A DNA stretch of 64,000 nucleotides from Galbula dea (taxonomy: Eukaryota > Chordata > Aves > Piciformes > Galbulidae), in assembly GCA_013399015.1 (NCBI GenBank), contig VWZX01001042.1, forward strand, positions 124,001 through 188,000, given 5' to 3'. Numbering within the stretch: the first letter of the stretch is position 1; every line of letters begins with the position of its first letter. The position numbers and the translations under genes were made by a program. The notes below the pieces were generated by a model that ran no database searches, was not told the DNA's origin, and worked only from the letters and a program-made list of their open reading frames with translations. Shown piece after piece: positions 21,945 to 34,213 of the stretch.

Positions 21945-24900
21945 GTAAGACCTTTTTCACAATTGTGTCATAAGTATGTATTTGTGCATCTATTTTTTTC
22001 TTTTCTGTTTTACTCAGGTCTTCATTATCTATATTGTACTGTTAACATACTTTGAACTACTGCTTCTTCAGATACCAATTATCTGAATAGAAGGATGTCT
22101 GTAGTGTGTTAAATCAAATAAGAACATTTGATTTAACATGGTATAGTAGCCAGTTGTGGTCAGAAGTGAAAGTCTAAGGGAAGAGGTTAAGAACTAGGCA
22201 AGCAGCCTCCCATCTGCTAATCCTCTGCAGCTTGGGGACATCCTAAGCCAGATGCGGTTTCTGCCCATTTAGTAATCCTCAAATTGTACATTCAGTAATT
22301 TTCTTGTATAACTTTGTATGTTCAATAATTGAAGTTTTCTTTCTGAAACTTAACGTGCTCAACACAAATCAGGCTTTCTGGTAGTAATAGAGTCCTCCTT
22401 TTCAATGTATGGGCAGATGTTTGAGCTTGAGCTCTGTCTTCTTGTGGATGAAGCCAGGTCATGCAGCTAATTAGTCAAGGCAGTCACAATTCACTACATA
22501 GATGCTTTTTACTGCTCTTCATGTAAGGATTTGATCAGTAGTAAATAGATCTTTATTGCTGTCAAATACAGGGCAATTATTGTGGATAAAGCACTTCTGA
22601 GCTGAAATGGATATGGAGGGATCTAGTAATCCAACAAGGTTCAAGGTTGCACTGTGTAGTTTTTTCCTTGTTGGAGATAAGGCTGTTCAGTACTATCTAG
22701 TTTTTGGAATACTTCTCAGTAATTGTTATAAATTCTGTACTTACTGCTAGATGTTTAAAAATCAATCAGGTAAGTATGTTTTAAAAAAAAATGTTGTTAG
22801 TATTGGATCCTTACCTTTTGTATCTATTGTCAGTCTTCAGTATTAAAAACGTGTTGAGTGTAGGCAATAAACATGGGGCTTTTTCACTTCAGTAAGAGAT
22901 AAGACAAGTCATCTGTTAGGGTGTATTTTCCTATCAAAGGATGCAGAGAGGGTTTTATCTCAAGTGCTTTCCTTTAAAAATATGTGTGAGAAGGAAAAAC
23001 AATATATTGCTGGGAAAATGCGCGGCCAATTTTTTTTTTTCTGTGTGTTACTAATTTACTCCCAGGAATCAGTTCCATGATCAGTAGACCCAGTTGGTCT
23101 GGGCTTTATCCAGTCAGGTTTTGAACAGCTCTCTTGATGAAGATTATATGACCTCTCTGAAAAATTATCTGGCACATCTGCTAAGTTGAAAAACCTATTT
23201 CTCTCTGTAAATGCAATGGCTAAACAGTATTTATAACAATTAATGGATCTGCTCATACATTACAAGTGTTTTTGCAGGCATAACACTTAAGCTTGGTTAA
23301 GAGTTTTTTCTAGCATAAATAAGAAAATAAAGGACCATCAAAAGGAGAAAAAGGGGTTTTGTAGTGTGTGTGGTGGGGTTTTGTGTTTTGGTGTTGTTTT
23401 TTGTGGGTTTTTTTTCCTTTTTTTTTTTTTGTGTGTGTGGGGGGTTTTTGGTGGTGTTTTTCTTTTTGGTAACAACATCCAACATTCATAAGATTCCTGT
23501 TTTCACCCTTCTGTAAAGCTTTTTCTTTTGGAACTTACTTCTGACATGGAGAACAGCTATATAATTAATGATAATTTTTAGTTTGATTGTTTTCTTAATG
23601 ACCATGTATTTGTTTTGATGTAATCTACTTGTATATTGAACATAATATACAAGGCACTATCAATGGTGTTCTTTAATACCTAAAATGAAATACATTGGGC
23701 CTTCAAAGGGGCTTGAAATGTTCTGGATTTCTTTTAGAAGTCTGCTTATGCATAAGCAACAAGATGATGGAGAAAAATACTCTGGCCTTCTAACTAGCTT
23801 TGATCTTGGTTAACTTTGCCCTAATATAGTTCTGGAATTTATTTATATACAGGTATAGTAGCTGTATGCTATATGTAGGCATATACATCTTAATCTTATT
23901 TTTAACACTGTCTTTGGTCAGACAACTGTTTTATTACTGGTTGTGGAGATGCTGCTGCTCTACGTGTGCAAGCAGCAAGTGTTTGCTTGAAGTCACTTGG
24001 AGAGGTGCTTAATTTCACAGAAACAATCCCTTTATTATTAAGGGGTAGAGTAACTGCACAAGTTACAGTAAAGACTCTATATCACAGTTTAAATCTATGA
24101 TATATAATGCAGTGGAAACTAGAAGTCTTTAAGGAACTGGAAAATGCCTGTCCCTTGGCTAGCAGCTAATGAAAACACTGTGTGTCTTTATACAAAACAA
24201 ATACTTTACTTCAAAGACAGGGAGACAATGATAGGTGGTTTTTCAGAGGTTTGGGTGAAGCACGAGTGAGTGATGCAGCAACTTCTGCTCTCTCCCACAT
24301 AGTTGCAGAGCTTTCCTGTGGAAACTGAGTTCCCCTCCTTTGTGCTTCTGGCCCAGGGCACTTTCCACCTACAGTGCACCACTAATGATATTCTCACCTC
24401 TGGTAGCCTCCTTAGCTTCTCCTCAGTGAGTATCTCTGGCTCAGAAATGGCTTATGAAGTGCAGCAAGGCTCGTTTCTGATGCAGACAATAGAGTAAAAG
24501 AAAGAAAAAATTTTGAGATCCTTTGATTTGAGGAATACCTTTCAGGATATAGGAATTCAGGCTAAACTGTACAGCAGAGTCAAGGGAGGAGTAACTGTTG
24601 GATGAGGAAATGGGCCCTTTCTCTTTAAGGTCTACTTAGCTAATAGTCTTAATTTTAACCACATTCCATTGGCTCTTCTGTGTAAGTGATGAAAGATAAT
24701 CCTAATGTGGACAAAATGACAGTTTTGACGCCTCTCTATTTCCATTTGTAGATAGCCTGCTGGCTTGAAACAATAGTACTATAAGCTGACCTCTGTTAAA
24801 AATGTGTATGTAACTTACTGTTTAGAGTATTTTTTTCTTCCTGTTTAACACACATGAACTTGAAAACATGGTTTTTAAAATTTGTTATTAAGAAATAGAA

Positions 24901-27134
24901 AGCAGTTAAGTTTGCTGTGTGGTATCTTCCTTATGGAGAAAGTAAATCCAGCCTCTGAAAATTTTTTGAAAAAGAATCCTCCTGTCTTTCACTATGACAA
25001 CTGAAAGTCTCTTTATTATTAGTCTACTTAAAAAGTCACAGATGAGGAAAGGATGCAGGTGTTATTTAGTCTTTCTAGTCTGATCAGATGACTGGAGCAT
25101 TGCCTTTTCTTTAAAGGAATACTTGCCTTCCTGGGTGATCATGTTCAGCTATGTCCTTAAATATCAAAGATTGCTTCTTTCTGCTCTTCAGAAGCAGTTT
25201 TGCTTCTGATAGAAATAGGCTTAACCCCTCCTTCAGACAGATGTAATGCAGCTGTTCTCTTCTTCCAAATCCAAACATGGGCCTTTTTTCTTAAATTCTT
25301 TCACAATATGTGTTAATATCACATACAACTCTTCTGGTGTTAGAAATAAGAATAATCCTTTTAAAATCTGATTATATGTGTCAGTTAAATGTACACTGTT
25401 TTGTCTTAATCTGTATTTTTCAAGTCGTTAATCATGGTGTGTCTGTTCTATAGATCCATCTTAATTTATGATACTTGGAAAGAACTAATGCATCATGGTA
25501 TTCTTTGAGCTTTTTTTGCTGCCTTGAGGTCGTTGTCAGAAGCCTGAGCAGTGGAGCCTGTGTGAAGGAGCAGTGCCTTTGCCTTGGTTGCTGTCTTTTA
25601 AGGAATGTCTATTCACCCAGCTTCTGTAGTGGCACAGTTAGTGTGCTGTGTATTGTTTCTGGGTTTTATTTATTTATGGTGGTCTTGTTTACTTCTCTGC
25701 TCTTTCATAATCTTTACTGTGATAATGACTATTTTTAGTGACCAGACTGGCATGGGTGTGCATAAATACATAGATGTTCCATATAGGATAAGAATGGAAA
25801 TTTTCGCCTGTGTGATTCAACAATTTGTTGATTTAGGTTCCTTCATCTTCTCATGTATTTGTTCACTTAGTGGCTTTGATGTACTGAGAATTATTTATTC
25901 TAGCAGTCCATTTAGCAACTGTTTTTTATTTGCTAATAATCCAAAACTGCTGGGCTTTAAACATTTTCTTTTTTTCTTCCCTGCTTACTAGAAATATTTT
26001 TGGACCTTAATTTAGTACCTAACTTAGTCAGACCTCTGCTTTATCTCAAGTATATTTTGCTTTCCCAATAGGAAAAGAGATTCCATTCAAGATCTTACAA
26101 TGAAAGTTAGTGTTTCCTCTCTTGTGCTCAAAGCCCTGAATCCAAAACCTTGCCAGACAAACTAAGTTACATTTGTTCTCTTTCCTTTCTAGAAATTATA
26201 AAAGTGCAAGTTCCTTGCCTTTTTTCTTTTTCCTTTTAGAAATTAATATAGTCACTTAAAATACCTGAGTTCTGCTATATGGGAACACCTATAACATTAA
26301 GTGTATCTCTGTTTTCTGTTTAAACATGAGTGACATTTTAGGAATGTTTATGTACTAAAGCTACAATACTGGGATTCCCATAGGCCTACGTGGAGCTCCT
26401 CTGGAAACATCCTCTGCTGCATCTGATGGTCTGCTTGTTGTTGCAAATTTTCCTTTTTTCTCAAGACAGGAGACAATTGAACATTAATTGAATAAAACTA
26501 TATCCATGAACATTCTATGTCTGTGTATGGAAAACCTGCAGTCTCTTTTTGGGTTACAAAATTCACATTAAAAATTTACTCTAAATTTAATACCCAGTAC
26601 GTCCGATGTATTACTATGGTAAATCATATTTGAATCATGTACTATCTGATAAGTAAGCTCCTTAAGTGTCTACCTTTTCGACTGCCTTGAATTTAATATA
26701 ATCATTACATGTCCTTAATAGATACAGCAGGCATCTTGATTTGAGCAGGGGTGAATTTGTTTTCTTTTAATGCAGGTGCCAATCTTTCTGTAAGCCATAA
26801 ATGCTGAATACTTCAGCCCAGAGTACTTAGTACAACTACATTTATTGTAAGAACTGATAGGTTGGGCTGTTTTATAATATAAATCAAATTACATAGGTCT
26901 GGCAGCAGCATTTATTCTTTTTGGTTGTGTTCAGATTATCAGGTGGAAATACATTCAAGTTATTAAGTAAAAAGAAAGGACAGAGACATCTATATTTTGC
27001 AGAAGAATTGGAGTGCTGTCGCTTTACACTGGAGGAAGCCTTTCATTTAGGATTTAAAGAGGAAAATTACTACTATTTTAAAATCAAAGCTTATATATTA
27101 TATAGCTTATATTTAGGGATAACAGTGGTGTAGG
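21945..27134. other. FRYL intron sequence
   Basis: AT-rich intron. A T/G-rich low-complexity tract lies at 23352-23470. A strong isolated donor, CAG|GTAAGTATG, lies at 22769 without a convincing exon upstream. The remaining ORFs are short and have no family resemblance. Confidence 0.5.
23352..23470. repeat. T/G-rich low-complexity tract
   Basis: Mixed runs of G (2-6) and T (3-14) over about 120 bases. Several closely spaced GGG-GGGGGG runs on the plus strand could form a G-quadruplex. Confidence 0.8.
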
Positions 27135-27192
27135 GCTATCGGTTGGACTTGATGATATTGAAGGTCCTTTCCAACCGTGATGATGTTTCTAT
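27135..27192 (+). mobile_element. CR1 3'-terminus remnant, plus orientation
   Basis: The block GGTTGGACTTGATGAT, then AGGTCCTTTCCAACC and a degenerate GATGATGTTTCTAT end, follows the CR1 terminal consensus in forward orientation. Only about 58 bases remain. Confidence 0.75.
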
Positions 27193-30100
27193 ATTTCCAC
27201 TAGAAAAATCTTATAATGCTATGGCAAGTATTATTTCTGTCTTGGAGACAGAAGAGATGAGAAAGGAGATGTTTTAAAGTTCTATCCCAAAGTACCTGTG
27301 GGCAGACAGACATGATATCTTTTTTCCTGATAATGTTCTGTTAAGAATATAGATACATTAGGTATAAATACCTGTATCCTCTAGCTAAGAGTAACCTTCT
27401 GAAGTCCCACAGATAGCGTTCTGGTGTGAGAAATAATTTACATTCAGCAACATGTTTCTTTACGCTTGTTGTTGGAACAGAGATGTACCTTAAGAAAATT
27501 AAGTTCTTATCATTTCTGTGCCTGATTTCACTATAACACTATATAGTGTTTTCAGTGTTTGAGTAGGATGGTCTGTGTAACAGAGCACAGAGGATGTACG
27601 GCTAAACTAGCAGAGACTCAAGCATGTCAGTCCATGAGAATGGACTGGTGAGTTTACCCATTCAGGTTTCTTCACTAGGGTGAGTATTAATTTCTACTTT
27701 GTTTTGCAGTTTGGATAAGCTGTGACCATTTTTTAAAAACTCTGTTTTAAAAGGGAAGAACTAAATTAGACTAAAAGGGATGAATGCTATGTAAACCAAG
27801 ACCGAACCTATATTTAATCTGGATGTCCAGAGGATTTTCATTAGTATTGGAAACTGAGCTTGACCTATTTACTGAGAACTCGGGAAGCCAGTTTCTCTCT
27901 TCTCAGGAGAAGAGTCATAATGAAATAAGCATGTAGATTGTTTCCACGGGTCAATAACATTTTAAACATATCTTCTTTGTATAAAATTTTAAGCAGTGAG
28001 CAAAGATTAGGCCAGACTTGGTAAGGGAAGCAAGTTAAACTGGTGCTGAATGCACTTTTAGGATTGGAATGAAGGGGTTTTTTTAACAATAAACTGTAGA
28101 CTCTTTCCCTGGCCGTTTGACTTTTATGCTTTGGACGTGATTTTAAAAATTGGCTATTCAAACATGAGAAAAATCTTCTACAGATGTGTGCCTTCATGTA
28201 GCATTAGAGGAGATTCTAACAGATAACAGTGACAATGGCTGTGAAATTAGCGATCACCCAAATAGCCAAAATACTTAAGAAATGCATGTTGAACTTTAGT
28301 TATTAAGTAAGTCTGGCAATGTATATGTGTGCTTGGTCTCTGGTTGTCACTTATTGTCTACATTCTGGCTTTTCTATAAGCAAACCTGCATGAGCAGTTG
28401 GCAACTCCATGCTTTGTATTTCTGTTAAGGACTTAAAAAGTATTTGGTAAAAGCTTCCAGCTGTCAATTCCTTAGAGATCTGATTTCATAGCAGTGTTGC
28501 AATTGCTGTTCTTGACTTAGTGGTAGCTGTTCCACAGAACCTTTGCTTTTTAAATGTTGGGGGGTTTAATGTCCTTTGTATAGAAATATGAACATTGTGC
28601 TTGTCATCATTTGCTTTGATCCTTTTATAAGGGGAAAAAATCTGGCTACTTGTGTTGTTATGGGATTGTGTACTGACGTCTTCTTGCAGTGTTCCTACTT
28701 GTATGGGGATGGGTATGATTCAGAGTACATACTACTCTGGGATCTGCTTTCACATGCAAGTTCTTATTTGAAGAAAATCTGCTGGTGGAAGAAATTCATA
28801 GGTTTGGAAGAGCGTAGGTGGTATGTCAGTGCTTAGACAGGCAAGAGGGTAGCAACAGGAAGCCCACATCCTTGACCCAACTGAGGATTGTAGAAGGTGT
28901 GGGATAGACAATACTTTGATCTTCTCAGAAACTTCTAATGAGCTCAGGAAAGCATTGTATTGCATGAGACTTCAAGATAGGAGCTGTTATTGCCTAATAC
29001 ATAAGCAGTAAAAATTTGGGGGCTTTTTTATTGAATGGGATAATAATTCAGACAGTGAACATAACAGTTTTATATTCAGCTTCTGATATATGTATTTTGT
29101 CAGGTATTTTATTTCTACTTGTATTTCAGTTTTGCTGGTGCTAAATAATTAAAGTGAAGCTCTTAAAGCAAACAAAACACATGCACCCCCAAAAAAACCC
29201 CACCCGAACAAACAACAAAGCCCCCTAACCTATAGCACTTTCCAAATCCTGAACTTTCCAAAGAAAAAGCCCCACAACTTGCTCAGATAAATGCTCCAGA
29301 CCCCATAAAGAGCAAATTCTACTTAAGTGACTGAAAGGAAATCGAAACTTTACCAAAAGATGACAGTTGTTTGTTACTTTCATTTCTGAGGAAACAGAAA
29401 GCTAGACTTTCTCTGACATAAGCATGAGGTCAACTGAAACTATTTGCATGTTTACATTTACAAAAAACCCAACAGTAGCACAAAACTATGCAGAGATTAA
29501 ATTACTTAGGTTTAAATATTTTTTTATGCAAAATAATAGTTTTAACAAGATTATACTGGTAGAGATGGTTTAGTGCAAAATTGTACATTGCTTGGTCCCT
29601 ACTTAGTCTAAATTTTAAAATTCTGAAGTTTTCTAACATGCAAAGTTAATCCCTTTAAATAAGTGAGGTTCTTACAAGTGGTTAGTCCAAACTGGCAGAA
29701 GGTGAGATGACTCCACAATATGGCAAACTGTTTTTCTCCGTTTTTTTTTTTTTTTTTGTAGGTTAAGTTCTCTCTTCAGTTTCTCTATTCAGAGAAAAGA
29801 AAACCTTTTTGATTATGTTATAGTTCTAAAGAAAAAGATACTTGTTACTTTAAAAGGTGCAGCATATGCAGAGAAAGAAATGGGGTTTGCCTTCCTTACC
29901 CTTATGGTCTTTTATGTGAAATTAGCAGTGTCCTGCTAATTCTAACAGGTATAACACAGCTGTCAGGTACCTGGTACCTCTCATAAGTTTAATGCAGATG
30001 TGTTAATTTACACTTACAGGCTAGACTGCAGGTTCAGTTTCTCACTCTACTGTTTTATTCTGCTTTCAGTTGTTTATCTCTGATCTTCACTTTTTTTGGA

Positions 30101-30690
30101 GGAAGAACAGATTGTTTTTGTTGGGATAAGACAAATTATTATGAACTATGCTTCTATTCTGAGATTCATGAAAGAAAAACTTCCTGTACTTACTTGGTTG
30201 TCATTGTCTCCCCAAACACTTCGGTGCTATCGTAGTTGCTCTATTAAACTAGCAGATTCACTCCCTTTTGAAACAGTAATGTCGGGTTTAAATTAGCATT
30301 TATTTTAATTTTATTTAATTATTTGGAGAAAATAACAATGCTTATTTGGTGCAGACTAATGCTGTGTTCAGCATGGGCTCAAAAAGGCATAGTTAAAACT
30401 CTTGAGCTCAAAAATTTTTTTGCAGAGCTGTAAACTGAGGTAGAGGCCACTTTGTGTTACCTGGACTGCTCAACTCTTCAACTTTTTCAACAGGCAAACT
30501 TTGCACGTTTCTATGCACTGTTGAGCCTTTGCTGTTGAAACTGCTTTGGCATTACCTCTAGTTACCAGTGTCTCAGCATGAGGGATAGTTATGCTTTTAT
30601 GGTGGGTATTTTGTTTGGTTTTGTGGTGGTTTTGTCCTACCACCATGGTGACTTTGAGAAGCTGGGAGAAAACAAGGGGTTTGTATGCCG
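27193..30690. other. FRYL intron sequence
   Basis: AT-rich intron with a 16-bp perfect palindrome at 27535-27550, a C/A-rich tract at about 29180-29230 and poly-T near 29740-29757. No exon is supported. Confidence 0.5.
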
Positions 30691-31250
30691 ACTGGACATG
30701 TGCCACCACAGCAGTGCCACCTGGCGGAGATGGTATTTCGGTGCCAGAAAGTTGCAACGCACAGTTCCAGCTCGCTGGCTCAGGAACGCATCCAGCTGTC
30801 TTCTCTTGTCAGGGTGGCTGTATCGCTCGCCCGTTTTGCCAGCATAGTTATGGCTGTTTTTGGAAAACATCTTGCCAACAAAGCCACCCTGAATTGCTGA
30901 CATCTGCCGGTGTCGGAGAAGCCTGGAAGCTGCGCTCAGTTGACCTGCTCCATGTGGAATGGCGGTGTGCGCTGCACCGACGAACGAGTCCAGATTGAAA
31001 CCAGCTCCCATTCGAGATCGGCGTTACCGGTAGGCCGGCTCTGGTGTGCCTGCCGCTGCGGCAGCACAGGAGACAGAGCCGAAGGAAGAGGAGGGCGGGT
31101 GGTAGCGCGGAGCCGCGCGCGGCGTGGCCCCGCCAGCGGCTGGGGGCGCTGCTGGCACAGGCCTCCGCTATACCTCCCGCCCCAGTGCCGGGCACGGGAA
31201 ACCTGGGGGCGAGAGGTCTCCTCTGAGAACCTTGTTATTCCCTTCTCGGC
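30690..31250. promoter_or_regulatory. Intronic CpG island, possible internal promoter
   Basis: About 560 bases of raised GC and CpG, densest at 30950-31210, inside an otherwise AT-rich intron. It contains a GC-rich stem (31046-31067) and GC-box-like GGGCGGG near 31095. No CCAAT or TATA box is clear, and no strong plus-strand donor follows, only a weak GTAGGC near 31030. Open frames cross it on both strands, the longest being 124 codons on the minus strand (31011-30637), as expected for CpG-rich DNA. It could be a FRYL alternative promoter, an antisense or enhancer-RNA start, or an orphan island. Confidence 0.5.
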
Positions 31251-33850
31251 ACAGTAATCCTGTTGAGGTCAAAGGGCACCACTCATCCTCCAGACCTCCA
31301 AAACCCCCAAAACACCTATCCTACACTGCTAGCCTGCGTGTTAGGTATAAAGGAAATTGTGTTCTCTCCGTGACAGCACAAAGGACAAGGGTGGGGTTGC
31401 TTCAGCACCATGCGATAGTTTTAAAAGCATTGTTACAAAACTGAAGGTTTCTAATACGTGCTTGTTCCTAAACAAATAAATCATGTTTATGGTAGCGTGT
31501 AGGGCAGCTAGGCTCTCCTCTAAAATGGTGCATCTCAGTATGTTGTCTGTTTCGTAGTTGCCTTTTACTGTCATCATTGCTAATTCTAAAAATTCTCTAG
31601 ACCTGTGAACTCAAGCCACTTTTAAGTAGTATTGTGTCACATGGTTCTTTCTCTCATTGAGTGTGTTCTGGTTTATCAGCATTTAGAACATTGTTAGGAT
31701 GTTTCTGCATCAGCAGGTTCACCTGCTTCAACAGAATTTCGCATGTAGCTGCCCTTCCTGAGCTCTCCTGCTGCACAGCTTTGCTCCTTGTGTTCTGAAA
31801 GGTTTAATCCGATGGGGCACTGCTCTGAGAAGTGCTGTTACCCTCAGATCCCTCACTAGGTCTCCCAGTGCAGTAATTCAGCATGTTTCATGATCTGTTC
31901 AGCAGGCATTTGAGTGCAAAACTGGAGTCATCATTTGAGTGTAACAGAAGTGGAATACAGAGAAAAGCGTTAAAGGACTTACTGTAATACAAATAAGAAT
32001 TCTATAGAAGCTTGAGGCTCCCATTTTTATATTTTTTTTAGTTTAAGATTTAGAATAAGAAAATGTTAAAATTTATTAAATAAGGATTGTCATAGATTCT
32101 TTTGGTTTCTCTCATTTAAAGATGAATGAGTGGAATAATTGTAAGACTTCTCATATGCTTTACCTTGGCAGATTATCTGTAAAGCTTGCTCAGATTGTAT
32201 AAAAACCACAGCTGCACATTGTACTGCTTAAGGAAGATGGTAAGAGCAAGTGTGAGACAGGAGTGTGTATGAAATGACATAGGCAGAAATGTAAATTTTG
32301 TATCTTACCTTCATTCTTTATAAAATGCTGCTTTCATAGAATATAATGAAGTATGGAAGTCCTGGAGTTAACCACCATCCACCTATATATGTATAAATAA
32401 AAAAATATATAAATGTATATAAATTTATGTGTGTACCCTCAATTGTCTTCTGTAGAAAACTCCTTGATATTATTTCTTTAAGAAACAAACAAAGGCTGTC
32501 ATGAAGGAAAAAAAAAAAATCAAAAGCTTTTGGATATATTTGTGTTATATAAGCTTTATTAGTTTAGCAAGTTTAATCTTGAAATATGCTCATGTGGATA
32601 GTTTTGCTCTTTGTGTTTTGTTTGTAAATCCTATCACATGAAAGGCTGCTATGTTTTCTCGTTAAAAAAGTATCGTTTCAGCCCTTGCTTTTTTTTATTT
32701 ATGACTAACTGATGTATGCTGCGCCTTGTGTAGAAGGTCACACTTTATGCGTTTAACTGAAATGAGGCACTAGGTTCTTCATCTGTTGTCTCCACCCTGT
32801 GTCCACATGTGTAATAAAACCTCCACAGTGCGGTTAAGAGCACTTTGATACATAGTTTGAACTTTTCAGAGGGTGTTTAAGTTAGGTACAACTCAGAATA
32901 TCCAATTGCCCCCTCCTTGCAAAATGCCATTTGGCAGGTGGATGATTGGAAGCATTCTCAGTCTTAACATAAGTCTTAGGTTGGATAACTGTGTTGAATA
33001 CATTCAGAAGTGTCTTGGACACAACTGCTTTCATAAAAATAACAGAAGCATGCAGGCTGCCACTCAGACATTCAGAGTGAGAATTAGTGGATTTCCTTTG
33101 AGTGAAGTGTTCAACCTGTGGTGGCAAATGAAGTGGGAATATTGCCTAGTCTGTCTGTGAACCTCCACTACAAGTGGAAATAATACTTTCAATCGTACAA
33201 CGATACGTAGGCATTAAAGACTACTTCTCTGTGCTAATGTCTTTTTTTCCACTCTTGAGCTTTGTGCTTCACCTGCAAAGCATCCTTCATAATGGAATCT
33301 TTAAGTATAGAACAGTATTTAAACTTCCCTCAAACAAAACCAAAAAAAACTCAGCTAAACCAGGCGGGTATGGAGAAGTAGCCCTAGGGATAGATAAAAG
33401 TGAGCATTTGGACAAAATGAGACAGGTTATTTCTGTACTTGGTGTTTTCTGGAAGGTGGTTTGAGTATTTTAAGTGGTAAATACAGCATCAGAGTCTCTG
33501 CAAAACAGAACTTAATAAATGTTAATTCCTTCATAGCTAGTAGTTAAAACCATGCGAGTATGCAAATGGTTTAAATTGTGATATTGTTAGACACTTTGTT
33601 TATAAAGCTAATGCATAGACTTTCCGACTGATAAGTGTTATCTTTCAAACACAGATGAACATTCTGCACTTCATGAAAATTGTGAGCTACTGAACTCTGT
33701 CATATAGACATTTGAAAATGCACCATGCATTTTATTAGTCCTTATTGTTGCAATGCTAAATGCAGTGTCTTCTACAAGTGCAGAGTTTAGCATGCATTGG
33801 TTAATATATAGACTTGTTGTTGTTTGGTTTTCTTATCGCTCTGTACAGTT
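31251..33850. other. FRYL intron sequence
   Basis: AT-rich intron; nothing recognised apart from short A/T tracts. Confidence 0.5.
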
Positions 33851-34035
33851 AGACGTGTTTAAAATCTGCCTTGGAGCAGCTGGCAGCTGACGTGCTGGTG
33901 TTGGCGCCACCCAGGTTCAATGTGACATCATTAGGAGATGTGTGCTCAAGGAAGTTGATGTGGGAGCCACAGTCTGTAATGTGTAGCTAAACTGCTGAAT
34001 TTTGTAAACGCTGAGAACACAGAGGGCATGTAAAA

Positions 34036-34213
34036 ATGGAGTTCCTGAAAAAAATAGTTCCCACTGTTGTTTCTGGAGATGTAGTTCTGGATGCTGGGAG
34101 CACTGCTCGTGAAAGCTCCCCAAGACTACTGAAGATGAGACGTGTCCGGCTGTTTTCCTTAGGACAGACAATAGATGAAGACGAGGAGACACATGTTTTA
34201 CATCCCAATTACA
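34036..34213 (+). CDS. FRYL: Candidate alternative coding first exon of FRYL
   Basis: Seen: a 59-codon open frame from ATG (34036) to a GTATGT donor at 34214, ending one base into a codon (phase 1). That is the same phase as the FRY-like first exon at 49150. The peptide is charged and unlike intron noise: MEFLKKIVP at the start and QTIDEDEETH near the end. The 190 bases upstream are GC-richer than the intron around them and hold an ATF/CRE-like TGACATCA (33923-33930) and a TGACGTG half-site. An acceptor-like ACACAG lies just before the frame. Inference: an internal promoter with its own coding start, or a cassette exon. I cannot match the peptide to any known FRYL isoform. Minus-strand frames over the same bases are also open, so chance is possible. 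Confidence 0.3.

Noticed and set aside
22700..22768. Exon-like segment before the strong donor CAG|GTAAGTATG
   Set aside because: Acceptors in front are weak and ambiguous, and the sequence is AT-rich with no supporting frame or hairpin.
30637..31011. 124-codon minus-strand ORF in the 31-kb island
   Set aside because: It looks less repetitive than other shadows, but no family was recognised, and overlapping frames are open on both strands.
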